A stretch of DNA of 11,321 nucleotides from an uncultured Actinomyces sp. GTDB lineage: Bacteria; Actinomycetota; Actinomycetes; Actinomycetales; Actinomycetaceae. Shown here in pieces: positions 1 through 6,795 of the stretch (position 1 is the first letter of the stretch; each line of letters begins with the position of its first letter). The notes beneath the pieces were generated by a model that worked only from the letters and a program-made list of their open reading frames with translations, was not told the origin of the DNA and made no database searches. The stretch is from NCBI GenBank assembly GCA_938022345.1, contig CALIEP010000096.1, forward strand, positions 1 through 11,321. Direction: 5' to 3'. Both the position numbers and the translations under genes were made by a program.

Positions 1-732
1 GCAGACACACAGCGAGTTCGCTGCGGAATCAACCAGCTCAACGATCTTTTCCAGGTCGGATTCGGTGTTGCAGATGCGAGGAATCCCAAACAACGGCCAT
101 GCCGGATCGTCCGGGTGAACTGCCATGCGGATACCAACACGTTCACAGGTGGGGACGATCCCCTGCAGGAAGTAGCGGTAATTCTCACGCAGCTGGTCTT
201 CAGTCATCGCGGTGTACTCAGCCATGACCTCGTCAAGGTGAGCCATACGCTCAGGCTCCCAACCGGGCAGCGAGAACTCGGAACCATCCAAGGTCGCCTT
301 GACGATATCCTGCGGAGTCATGCCCTCAAGGACCTTGTGGTCGTAGTACAGGCAGGTGGATCCGTCAGGATTGACGTGGTTGAGCTCGGTGCGCAGCCAG
401 TCGAAAACGGGCATGAAGTTGTAGACCACGACCTTGATGCCGTACTTAGCCAGGTTTTCCAGGGTCTTGCAGTAGTTCTCGATGTACTTATCGCGAGTGG
501 GCTTACCGAGCTTGATGTCTTCGTGAACGTTGACCGACTCGATGACCTCGACTTCCAGGCCTGCGGCGTGGACTTCGTCGACGAACTTCTTAATTTCCTC
601 TTCAGACCAAACTTCACCCACGGGGATCCAGTCCATCGCGCCCATGAGTCCGGTAGCTCCGGGGATCTGCTTGATGTACTGGAGGGGAATCGGATCAGCC
701 TGGCTGCCGTACCAACGGAATGTCATTTTCAT
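1..732 (-). CDS. uxuA: Mannonate dehydratase, C-terminus cut off by window edge
   Basis: Dehydrates D-mannonate to 2-keto-3-deoxygluconate (KDG) in the cytoplasmic hexuronate pathway. The window holds the first 244 codons of a family usually about 350-400 residues long; the rest lies left of position 1. Seen motifs fit UxuA closely: FRWYG near residue 5, IPVGEVW around 36-42, ESVNVHEDIK around 64-73, YNFMPVFDW at 104-112, and the metal/substrate region MAVHPDDP at about 203-210 followed by GIPRICNTE. The start is the ATG at 732-730, which overlaps the uxuB stop as ATGA; a second in-frame ATG lies two codons later. The overlap implies translational coupling to uxuB. The length between DGS and the HPDDP motif is shorter than in the E. 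coli enzyme, as in many Gram-positive versions (from memory). Assignment is secure; the missing C-terminus cannot be judged. Confidence 0.93.
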   Translation of the reverse strand, partial: MKMTFRWYGSQADPIPLQYIKQIPGATGLMGAMDWIPVGEVWSEEEIKKFVDEVHAAGLEVEVIESVNVHEDIKLGKPTRDKYIENYCKTLENLAKYGIKVVVYNFMPVFDWLRTELNHVNPDGSTCLYYDHKVLEGMTPQDIVKATLDGSEFSLPGWEPERMAHLDEVMAEYTAMTEDQLRENYRYFLQGIVPTCERVGIRMAVHPDDPAWPLFGIPRICNTESDLEKIVELVDSAANSLCVC

Positions 733-2336
733 CGTGCAAACTCCTTGTTGAGTAGCTCGCGAACCGCTCCGGGTCCGGCGATCATCTGAGTGAAGAGGTC
801 CTCGACCTTAGCGGCCAAGGGGGTGGTGTACAGGTCGACTCCGAAGATTTCGGGTCGAGAAAGAATCGGACGAAGTGCACCTTCGGCGCTTTCGGCGTCT
901 CCGAGTCGAACGGTCGCAACAAAGGGCATGAGCTCATCGAGAAGCGGATCGGAAGACAGCTCAACCGGTGCCCCATCGTCTGCGATACCCATGAGATAGC
1001 GGCACCATGCGGCAAAGACGAAGGGAATTGCCGTGAGCGATCCCAGATCCAGCTCGGGGTGTGCCAGGTAAGCCTTGATGGTCTCGCCAAAGCGGATTGG
1101 CAGCTTCTGCGAGGTATCCATGGCAATACGCTGGGGGGTATCGCCGAGGAACGCGTTGGGGAAGCGCTCTTCTTCAACTTCACGCAGGAAGTCTTCGGGG
1201 GCGACAATTCCGGGATTGACGACGACGGGCAGTCCCTCATTCCATCCCAGTTGATGGACGAGGCCGTGGAGAGCCGGGTCCTTCATCTCAGCGTCGATGG
1301 TTGTTTCGCGCAGAAGAACACCGGTAACCGCGAGCGCAGTGTGCAGCGGGTTCAGGCAGGTGGTGACCTTCATGTGCTCGAAGCGATCACAGGTGTCACG
1401 GTCAGTAAAGTACACACCAACCTTCTCAAGTGCCGGACGTCCGTTGGGGAAACGATCTTCGACAACCAGGTATTCGGCAGGCTCGGTATTGACGAATCCT
1501 GCAAGCGGCGTGCGCGTTGAGGTATCCAGGGACATGTCGGTGAATCCCATGTCCGTCAAGCGATCTGCAATGGCCTGAGCAGGACGTGGGGTGATCTTAT
1601 CGATGACGGAGATCGGGAAAGAAACCTTTGTTTCATCTTCCAGCCATGCGAGGAATTCCGCGGGAACCTTGCCGCGCTTGTTCCATTCGGAGGCAACCGT
1701 CGTCACCGAACGGCGCAGAATATCGCCGTTGTGAGAGAAGTTATCGCAAGACATCATCGCAACGGGCGCGCCGCCTGCAAGATAGCGGTGGTAGAGCAGG
1801 CCGGTCACCATAGCCATGGTGTTGCTCATTTGCTCACGAGGATCCTTTTCAAGATCCGCAAGGAATCCGTCCTGGTAGCTGCCATCGAGCTTGGTTAGCT
1901 GGTATCCCTTTTCGGTAATGGTGAAGGAGATGATTTGGAGCGTCGGATTGGTGGCGATTTCGACCGTCCGCGCAAAGTCGTCTTCACGCTGATAGGCGAG
2001 GCCTTCGCTCAGTGAGCCGATGACATTGAAGTCAGTTTGGCCGCTGGCGTGGAGCGTTACCCCCAAGGTGAGCAGGTCGAAGGCGGCCAGCTGGTGGTCA
2101 AGTTCTACTGGGGCAAGCGGAACGACTGCGCTGATGCCGCACTGATCTTCGCCCTGGTTCATCAGATCTTGTGCTAGCCGCGCAATGTACACACGGAAGA
2201 TATTTCCCGGTCCAAAGTGCATCCAGCGCGGACTTTCATGTGCGGCAGTGCGCATCGCTGGAACGTCGAAGGCGGGAAGGGTAATTCCAGCCTGTGCTAA
2301 TTCATCGCTGTGCAGGCTTTCCAATCCAAGCTTCAT
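729..2336 (-). CDS. uxuB: D-fructuronate reductase (mannonate oxidoreductase), mannitol dehydrogenase family
   Basis: NAD-dependent reduction of D-fructuronate to D-mannonate, the substrate of the next gene. It is a 535-residue long-chain polyol dehydrogenase. Visible parts: Rossmann-type dinucleotide loop MHFGPGNIFR at 39-48, SCDN at 196-199, FPISVIDKITP at 240-250, and the catalytic block KVTTCLNPLH at 323-332 with Lys323, Asn329 and His332. In Pseudomonas mannitol dehydrogenase the Lys-to-Asn spacing is one residue shorter, so this is a distinct branch; CLNPLHTAL is a form I recall from Gram-positive and Thermotoga-type uxuB proteins. The start at 2336 is chosen because an AGAGAGGG ribosome site lies about 7 nt upstream; an upstream ATG at 2396 would run through the palindromic operator region and has no such site. 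First gene of the leftward unit. Mannitol or tagaturonate specificity cannot be excluded from sequence alone, but coupling to uxuA argues for fructuronate. Confidence 0.87.
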   Translation of the reverse strand: MKLGLESLHSDELAQAGITLPAFDVPAMRTAAHESPRWMHFGPGNIFRVYIARLAQDLMNQGEDQCGISAVVPLAPVELDHQLAAFDLLTLGVTLHASGQTDFNVIGSLSEGLAYQREDDFARTVEIATNPTLQIISFTITEKGYQLTKLDGSYQDGFLADLEKDPREQMSNTMAMVTGLLYHRYLAGGAPVAMMSCDNFSHNGDILRRSVTTVASEWNKRGKVPAEFLAWLEDETKVSFPISVIDKITPRPAQAIADRLTDMGFTDMSLDTSTRTPLAGFVNTEPAEYLVVEDRFPNGRPALEKVGVYFTDRDTCDRFEHMKVTTCLNPLHTALAVTGVLLRETTIDAEMKDPALHGLVHQLGWNEGLPVVVNPGIVAPEDFLREVEEERFPNAFLGDTPQRIAMDTSQKLPIRFGETIKAYLAHPELDLGSLTAIPFVFAAWCRYLMGIADDGAPVELSSDPLLDELMPFVATVRLGDAESAEGALRPILSRPEIFGVDLYTTPLAAKVEDLFTQMIAGPGAVRELLNKEFAR

Positions 2337-2369
2337 TGCTTGCCCTCTCTGTTGAGACAGACCTAAGAA

Positions 2370-2408
2370 TTTCAGATCCTGAAACCCTCGTTTCAATCAA
2401 TCGAAACG
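2370..2408. promoter_or_regulatory. Overlapping palindromes, probable operator for the IclR regulator
   Basis: Three overlapping inverted repeats share half-sites: TTTCAG-ATC-CTGAAA (2370-2384), TGAAAC-CCTC-GTTTCA (2380-2395) and CGTTTC-8 nt-GAAACG (2389-2408). Half-sites recur every 10-13 bp, about one helical turn, over the uxuB -10 and early leader. IclR-family proteins bind such inverted repeats as dimers or tetramers, and the GAAAC/GTTTC arms resemble the KdgR operator of enterobacteria (usual spacer one base shorter, from memory). A further TTTC-A-GAAA lies at 2533-2541 just before the iclR ribosome site and may serve autoregulation. Palindromes are seen; their function is inferred. Confidence 0.55.
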
Positions 2409-2435
2409 CTACATGACTATTCGCAAGAACGTCAA
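2406..2435 (-). promoter_or_regulatory. Candidate uxuBA promoter
   Basis: On the minus strand TTGACG (2435-2430) is followed after 18 bp by TAGCGT (2411-2406), a good -35 and a poor but TAnnnT-type -10. This places transcription start some 60 bp before the uxuB ATG. The -10 overlaps the rightmost GAAACG half-site of the operator cluster, which suits repression. It is a match by eye and could be wrong. Confidence 0.35.
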
Positions 2436-2584
2436 CACGACTCGACCTGTGACCTGCACAATATGGACGCTACTTCACAAAGTGACCTAAGTCGTAGTAC
2501 GCTGAAGCTAATTTCGCATCGTAAAACATGCGTTTCAGAAAATCGCTCACAATGTTCGTGAATCGCCCATGCAAGGAGGCAGCA

Positions 2585-3391
2585 ATGGCGGAGAGATCAT
2601 CAACATCTCCCAATTCCAAGCCAACGGAAAAGCGCTCCACAACCATCGCCTCTGTCGATAAGGCACTCCGCATCATCGAATACATGGCTCGGCCCAGCTC
2701 CACTGGCCAAAGTCTGGCTGAGCTATCCGACGCACTCTCAATGAACAAATCCAGCCTGCACCACACGCTGGCTACCCTGCGCGAACGCAACTGGGTCGAA
2801 CAAGATGAGCGTGGTTACTACCATCTCGGGGCCACCTCCGCACTCATCGCCCACTGGTGGAATTCCTCCGAACACCTATCAACCACCCTGCACCCAGTCC
2901 TCACCCAAATCAGCGAAGAGGCCAATGAGCTTGTCCACCTCGGCCAGCTTGCGGGACGTCATGTTGTCTACCTCGACAAAGTTGAACCCGACCGCGCAGT
3001 TCGCGTCTGGTCCCAAGTAGGTAGGCGCATTCCTGCCGCAACAACATCCCTTGGTCGGGCAATGATCGGCTCACATCCTGGAGCAATCGACCTCGACGCA
3101 TGGATCGCCGCAGTAGATTCGCCAAAAGACCAACTCAGGCAGCGCCTCGAAGATGAAATCGACCGCGTACGCACCCACGGATACGCGATTGAAATTGAAG
3201 AAAACGAGCCCGGAATCGCCTGCGTCGGAGTCCCCGTATTAGTTTCCGGTCAGCCACGCATGGCTGTATCAATAACCATGCCTATCGAGCGTTGCAGCCA
3301 TGAGCGGCTCCACGACCTTGCTGCCCTCATCACGAACAGCATTGCCAACGCCCAGCTTGCCGAAATCACCACACTTCCGCTCCGCCCGTAG
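2585..3391 (+). CDS. IclR-family transcriptional regulator, KdgR-like
   Basis: A 268-residue DNA-binding regulator, the usual IclR length. The winged helix-turn-helix spans about residues 20-80; SLAELSDALSMNKSSLHHTL with the following TLRERNWVEQ is the recognition-helix region. The ligand-binding domain follows (about 85-262), with TSLGRAM and the family signature region GYAIEIEENEPGIACVGVPV. The start is ATG 2585, set by a textbook AAGGAGG at 2573-2579 with a 5-nt gap; an upstream ATG at 2528 lacks a ribosome site. Only 48 bp separate it from eda, so it probably leads the iclR-eda-kdgK unit. It is divergent from uxuBA across about 250 bp that contain the palindromes. By context the inducer is likely KDG or KDPG and the targets are both units; that is inference, as effector specificity cannot be read from the sequence. 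Confidence 0.9.
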   Translation: MAERSSTSPNSKPTEKRSTTIASVDKALRIIEYMARPSSTGQSLAELSDALSMNKSSLHHTLATLRERNWVEQDERGYYHLGATSALIAHWWNSSEHLSTTLHPVLTQISEEANELVHLGQLAGRHVVYLDKVEPDRAVRVWSQVGRRIPAATTSLGRAMIGSHPGAIDLDAWIAAVDSPKDQLRQRLEDEIDRVRTHGYAIEIEENEPGIACVGVPVLVSGQPRMAVSITMPIERCSHERLHDLAALITNSIANAQLAEITTLPLRP

Positions 3392-3439
3392 AACACGCGG
3401 AAACCGTCATCCACAAACCTCACACCCCAAGGAGTAACA

Positions 3440-4072
3440 GTGTCACTCAATGAGATCCTGGCCGCGAACCCGGTCATGCCGGTCGTCGTCGTTGAAAGTG
3501 CGCAGCAGGGCGTCCAGGTCGGACACGCACTGCTCAAGGGCGGAATCACCACCGCTGAAGTCACTTTCCGCACTGCTGCCGCACCCCAGGCAATCGCCGA
3601 AATGTCCCAGATCGAAGGTCTTGTCGTTGGTGCGGGAACCGTTCTGAACCCCAAGCAAGCACAGGCAGCAATCGAAGCCGGTGCTCGCTACATCGTTTCT
3701 CCCGGTTTCTCTGCAGATGTCGTTCGTTTCTGCCAAGAAGCAGACGTTCCCGTCCTTCCCGCCTGCCCCGATCCGACGCTCATCATGGCGGCACTGGAAC
3801 TCGGCCTCGATGTCGTTAAATTCTTCCCCGCCAACATCATGGGTGGCATTCCCGCCATTAAGTCTTATGCCGCAGTCTTCCCCGGCCTGCGCTTCGTTCC
3901 TACCGGCGGCGTTTCCGCCTCCAATCTCTCCGAATACCTTGCAGTCCCGCAGATCGCGGCTTGCGGTGGTTCGTGGATGGTCAAGAAGAACCTTGTTGAA
4001 GAAGAAGCGTGGGACACCATCGCCTCCCTTTCCGCTGAAGCTTCCCAAATTGCAAAGGAGTGCGGTCGATGA
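3440..4072 (+). CDS. eda: KDPG aldolase (2-keto-3-deoxy-6-phosphogluconate aldolase)
   Basis: Class I aldolase that splits KDPG into pyruvate and glyceraldehyde-3-phosphate, the last step of hexuronate breakdown and of the Entner-Doudoroff route. The 210-residue product is a single TIM barrel of the usual size. Glu40 and Arg44 in AEVTFRT, GAGTVLN at 64-70, SPGF at 87-90 and the Schiff-base Lys127 in VVKFFPAN are all present, as is the phosphate-binding PTGGVS near the C-terminus. PACPDPT at 107-113 replaces the more common PGxxTPT, a variation near but not at the Lys. The start is GTG at 3440, preceded by AAGGAG (3429-3434) with a 5-nt gap. The stop overlaps the kdgK start as ATGA, so the two are translationally coupled. 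It might also act on 2-keto-4-hydroxyglutarate, as Eda does in E. coli. Confidence 0.93.
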   Translation: MSLNEILAANPVMPVVVVESAQQGVQVGHALLKGGITTAEVTFRTAAAPQAIAEMSQIEGLVVGAGTVLNPKQAQAAIEAGARYIVSPGFSADVVRFCQEADVPVLPACPDPTLIMAALELGLDVVKFFPANIMGGIPAIKSYAAVFPGLRFVPTGGVSASNLSEYLAVPQIAACGGSWMVKKNLVEEEAWDTIASLSAEASQIAKECGR

Positions 4073-5169
4073 GCCTGAACCTTCGTCCTTCATCAGAATG
4101 CACCTACGACATCGTCTCCCTGGGTGAAGTGATGCTTCGCCTCGATCCGGGTGAGGGTCGAGTGCGTACCGCCCGTTCTTTCCGCGCCAGTGAAGGCGGC
4201 GGAGAATACAACGTTGCTCGAGGCCTTCGACGCTGCTTTGGTAAGCGCGGAGCAATCGTCACGTCCTTGGTTCACGATGAGGTTGGCCGCCTGCTTGAAG
4301 ATCTGATCCTCACCTCCGGTCTTGATACCCAGTTCATTCAGTGGGTTGAGTCCGATGGAGTGGGTCGAGCAGCGCGCAACGGCCTGAATTTCACCGAGCG
4401 CGGTTTCGGTGTCCGAGGCGCATTGGGCACCTCCGACCGTGGACACACCGCAATCTCGCAAATGAAGGCCTCGGAAGTGGATTGGGACCACCTCTTCGGT
4501 ACCCTCGGTGTCCGTTGGCTCCACACCGGCGGCATTTTTGCGGCCCTTTCAGAAAACTCCGCTGAGGTCGCAAAGGCTGCAATGCAGGCCGCAAAGCGCC
4601 ACGGCACCATCGTTTCTTATGACCTCAACTACCGCCCCTCCCTCTGGAAGGGCATCGGAGGCATCGAAAAGGCCCGCGAAGTCAACCGAGAGCTTGCTCA
4701 GTATGTCGATGTCATGATCGGCAACGAAGAAGACTTCACCGCCTCTCTTGGCTTCTAGGTCGAAGGTACCTACGAAAACCTCACCAACCTTCAGATTGAT
4801 TCCTTCAAGGCGATGATCAACCAGGTTCAGGCCGCTTACCCGAACTTCCAGGTCATCGCGACAACCCTGCGCCAAGTTCAGACCGCAACCGTGAACGACT
4901 GGGGCGCAATCGCTTGGGATCGCGAAACAGGATTTGCCCAGGCGACCCAGCGTGACGGTCTGGAAATCCTTGACCGTGTTGGTGGCGGCGATTCCTTCGC
5001 CTCGGGCCTCATCTACGGACTCATGGAGTTCGGCGATGTCTCTCGTGCAGTCGAATACGGTGCCGCACACGGCGCACTCGCTATGACTACTCCCGGCGAC
5101 ACTTCAATGGCCTCACTTCAGGAAGTCGAAAGGCTAGTCGCCGGAGGCGGTGCTCGCGTTCAGCGCTAG
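4069..5169 (+). pseudogene. kdgK: 2-keto-3-deoxygluconate kinase (PfkB family), interrupted by an in-frame amber codon
   Basis: The intact gene would phosphorylate KDG to KDPG, linking UxuA to Eda. Reading from ATG 4069 (AAGGAG at 4055-4060) gives 229 residues, then TAG at 4756-4758, then 136 more codons in the same frame to TAG at 5167-5169, a 366-codon protein without frameshift. The first part has the substrate-side motif SEGGGEYNVARG (41-52), SYDLNYRPSLW and NEEDF. The second part holds the essential PfkB C-terminal signature DRVGGGDSFASG (302-313, catalytic Asp308) and ends GARVQR as long KDG kinases do. A product stopping at 229 lacks ATP-site and catalytic residues and should be inactive. 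The stop sits in a loop between GF and VEG, where one base change from GAG (Glu) would explain it. Downstream codon use looks undecayed, so the change is recent, a sequencing error, or suppressed. The internal ATG at 4813 has no useful ribosome site. Confidence 0.85.
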
Positions 5170-5220
5170 TAACGCGCTCACTGCTGCGCGGCCTCGGCCT
5201 CGTTACTTAAAGCCGGAATA

Positions 5221-5272
5221 CCCGGTGGTCAAGGCGGTCGAAGAACACCTTCTTCGCCCCTTCACCACCGGG
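5221..5272 (+). terminator. Long hairpin closing the iclR-eda-kdgK unit
   Basis: Arms 5221-5245 and 5250-5272 pair almost throughout: CCCGGTGGT with ACCACCGGG, then AAGG with CCTT, then CGAAGAA with TTCTTCG, around a CACC loop, with one mismatch and a two-base bulge. It begins 51 bp after the kdgK stop. There is no T-run after it, so this would be the U-less type proposed for actinobacteria rather than a canonical intrinsic terminator. A weaker outer pairing, AGTAACG (5168-5174) with CGTTACT (5201-5207), lies just upstream. Confidence 0.6.
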
Positions 5273-5304
5273 CACCACTACCCCCAAACCGATACCCTGC
5301 ATTT

Positions 5305-6246
5305 ATGGCCAGCGAACATCCCACACGACACGAGCACTTCGGTAAGTACCTTGCACTAGGTATTGGTACCCATGTCTTATGGGGTTTCTTCCCGCTCTAT
5401 TTCCACCTGCTTGATCCAGCAGGTTCCCTTGAAATCATCGTCCATCGCGCACTGTGGGCTTTCCTTGCGTGCTTCATCGCCTTGGCCTTGACCCGCTCAC
5501 TGCCGCGAGTGTGGCGCATTGTCCACGACCCCTCGATCGCATGGCCTCTGGTCGCAGCGGGATTCCTTGTCGTCATCAACTGGACGACCTATATATACGC
5601 GGTGCTCATTGGACACACGACCGACGCCGCACTTGGCTATTACATCAACCCCCTGCTGACCGTTGCGCTGGGCATGATCGTCCTGCGCGAGAAAATCTCG
5701 CGCCTTCAGGGCGTCGCATTAGTTTTGGGTGTGATCGCTGTTGCGGTCATTATTGTCGGCCTTGGGCGCTTGCCGTGGATCTCGCTGGCCTTACCCGCAT
5801 CATTTGGCCTGTATTCCCTTGTGAAGAAACAGGTCGCGCTCAAGGTCCGTCCCCTTGATGGAATGACGATCGAAACTGCCGTGGTCATCCCAATTCTTCT
5901 GGGTTACTACATCTACCTTGCCGCGCACCAAGCGACTTCTTTCCATGCGCTTGCTCGCTCGGGAGACGGAGCCATGTCCTGGCAGCTTCACTTGGCTCTT
6001 CTGATTGGTTCGGGAATCCTCACCGTCATCCCGCTGCTCACTTTCGCCAAAGCCTCCCAGGGCCTACCTCTTGGCCTTCTGGGGTTCTTGCAGTACATCT
6101 CGCCCAGCATTCAGCTGATCATCGGCGTGTATATCTTCCACGAGCACATGGAGCCCACGCGCTGGATTGCAACCGGCATCGTATGGGTTGCATTGGCCTT
6201 GCTCAGCGTGGACGGTCTGCTTAAAGTACGCCGCTCCAAACAATAG
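5305..6246 (+). CDS. rarD: RarD/EamA-family membrane transporter
   Basis: An inner-membrane protein of 313 residues with about ten hydrophobic segments, matching the drug/metabolite transporter (EamA) superfamily and specifically the RarD type. Conserved stretches: LWGFFPLYFHLL at 25-36, HRALW at 47-51, NWTTYIYAV at 92-100, LGYYINPLLTVALGM at 110-124, and LLGFLQYISPS at 258-268, each with a counterpart in E. coli RarD. The substrate is unknown; RarD was named for chloramphenicol sensitivity, but the family mostly moves small metabolites. ATG 5305 is the only reasonable start in frame. No Shine-Dalgarno sequence precedes it, whereas a weak TACCCT -10-like hexamer sits 6 nt before it, so a leaderless transcript is possible. 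It follows the kdgK hairpin and is probably transcribed alone. Its last 26 bp overlap the end of the converging gene. Confidence 0.88.
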   Translation: MASEHPTRHEHFGKYLALGIGTHVLWGFFPLYFHLLDPAGSLEIIVHRALWAFLACFIALALTRSLPRVWRIVHDPSIAWPLVAAGFLVVINWTTYIYAVLIGHTTDAALGYYINPLLTVALGMIVLREKISRLQGVALVLGVIAVAVIIVGLGRLPWISLALPASFGLYSLVKKQVALKVRPLDGMTIETAVVIPILLGYYIYLAAHQATSFHALARSGDGAMSWQLHLALLIGSGILTVIPLLTFAKASQGLPLGLLGFLQYISPSIQLIIGVYIFHEHMEPTRWIATGIVWVALALLSVDGLLKVRRSKQ

Positions 6247-6775
6247 CGATCACACCCGCGCAGAGCGTTATAAAGGCCCCAATTCCCCACGCAAGAGCGG
6301 ACCCGCCCCTTCCCTGTCCGGGCTCGCGCACGCGCTTTCCATTCGCAAAGGCCTCGAGGTCTTGAAGTGGCCCGCTTTGGCGCGGTTGTGCCCAGCTCCA
6401 GTCCACCGCTTCCTCCACTGCCGAGGCCGGCGCCTGAACCTGCGCCGAGGCGTACTGTCCTGGGACCGGCGCGTCGCTCTGCGGCAAGACCTGAGTCTGC
6501 GGCGCAGGGCCGCTTCCGGGGACTGGGAAGTAGTCAGCTTGAGGCTGCGAGGGAAATGCTCCACTTGGCGCAGCAACTCCCGAACCGTAGACGAACTGGG
6601 GCTCGCGCTGAGCATTCGTATCAATAATCCACTGGCGCAGCTGCGGGTACATGCTGGGATTTTCCAAGAGCACGGCATGCAGGTCAGGGCGTGCGGCGGC
6701 AAGTTGAGCAATCAGTTCGGCAGGTAAAGAGGGATCAGCCGCTTGTGCAGGCGTGAAAGCGTTTAAGTCGTACAT
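6221..6775 (-). CDS. Variant leucine-rich-repeat domain protein with C-terminal membrane anchor
   Basis: A 184-residue protein of unknown function. Residues about 8-52 (FTPAQAADPSLPAELIAQLAAARPDL.., ..NPSMYPQLRQWI) look like the variant leucine-rich-repeat domain found at the N-terminus of many actinobacterial proteins. A long Pro/Gln/Ala-rich, poorly conserved linker follows (about 57-145). A single hydrophobic helix at about 160-182 (ALAWGIGAFITLCAGVIAIVW) ends the chain, so the N-terminal domain probably faces the cytoplasm. ATG 6775 has AGGAGGG (minus strand, 6784-6778) only 2-3 nt ahead, a close but strong ribosome site. It lies 20 bp after the dnaB stop on the same strand, so it is likely cotranscribed with dnaB. 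The far end overlaps rarD by 26 bp tail to tail. A scaffold or membrane-tethering role is only a guess. Confidence 0.72.
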   Translation of the reverse strand: MYDLNAFTPAQAADPSLPAELIAQLAAARPDLHAVLLENPSMYPQLRQWIIDTNAQREPQFVYGSGVAAPSGAFPSQPQADYFPVPGSGPAPQTQVLPQSDAPVPGQYASAQVQAPASAVEEAVDWSWAQPRQSGPLQDLEAFANGKRVREPGQGRGGSALAWGIGAFITLCAGVIAIVWSGVL

Positions 6776-6795
6776 ATCCCTCCTGACTCTTCAAA

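Noticed and set aside
115..789. Long open frame on the plus strand opposite uxuA
   Set aside because: uxuA on the other strand is unmistakable; this frame is its antisense shadow, with no recognisable domain.
2348..2361. Short hairpin (TCTGT-TGAG-ACAGA) in the uxuB leader as a riboswitch or attenuator
   Set aside because: Five pairs next to a good ribosome site are not enough, and nothing else in the leader matches a known riboswitch.
3443..4255. Long open frame on the minus strand across eda and the start of kdgK
   Set aside because: It mirrors the codon pattern of two clearly recognised genes on the plus strand, has a Cys/Gly-rich random-looking translation and no ribosome site.
4756..4758. 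Amber codon as pyrrolysine or other recoding
   Set aside because: TAG ends several other genes here, pyrrolysine machinery is not expected in this group, and a sugar kinase has no need for it at a loop position. A GAG-to-TAG change is simpler.
4813..5169. Second half of kdgK as an independent gene starting at the internal ATG
   Set aside because: Only AAGG two bases before the ATG, and the product would be half a PfkB fold beginning within a domain.
6167..6727. Arg-rich open frame on the plus strand over the rarD end and LRV gene
   Set aside because: Overlaps two better-supported genes, and its composition follows from antisense reading of Pro/Gln/Ala codons.
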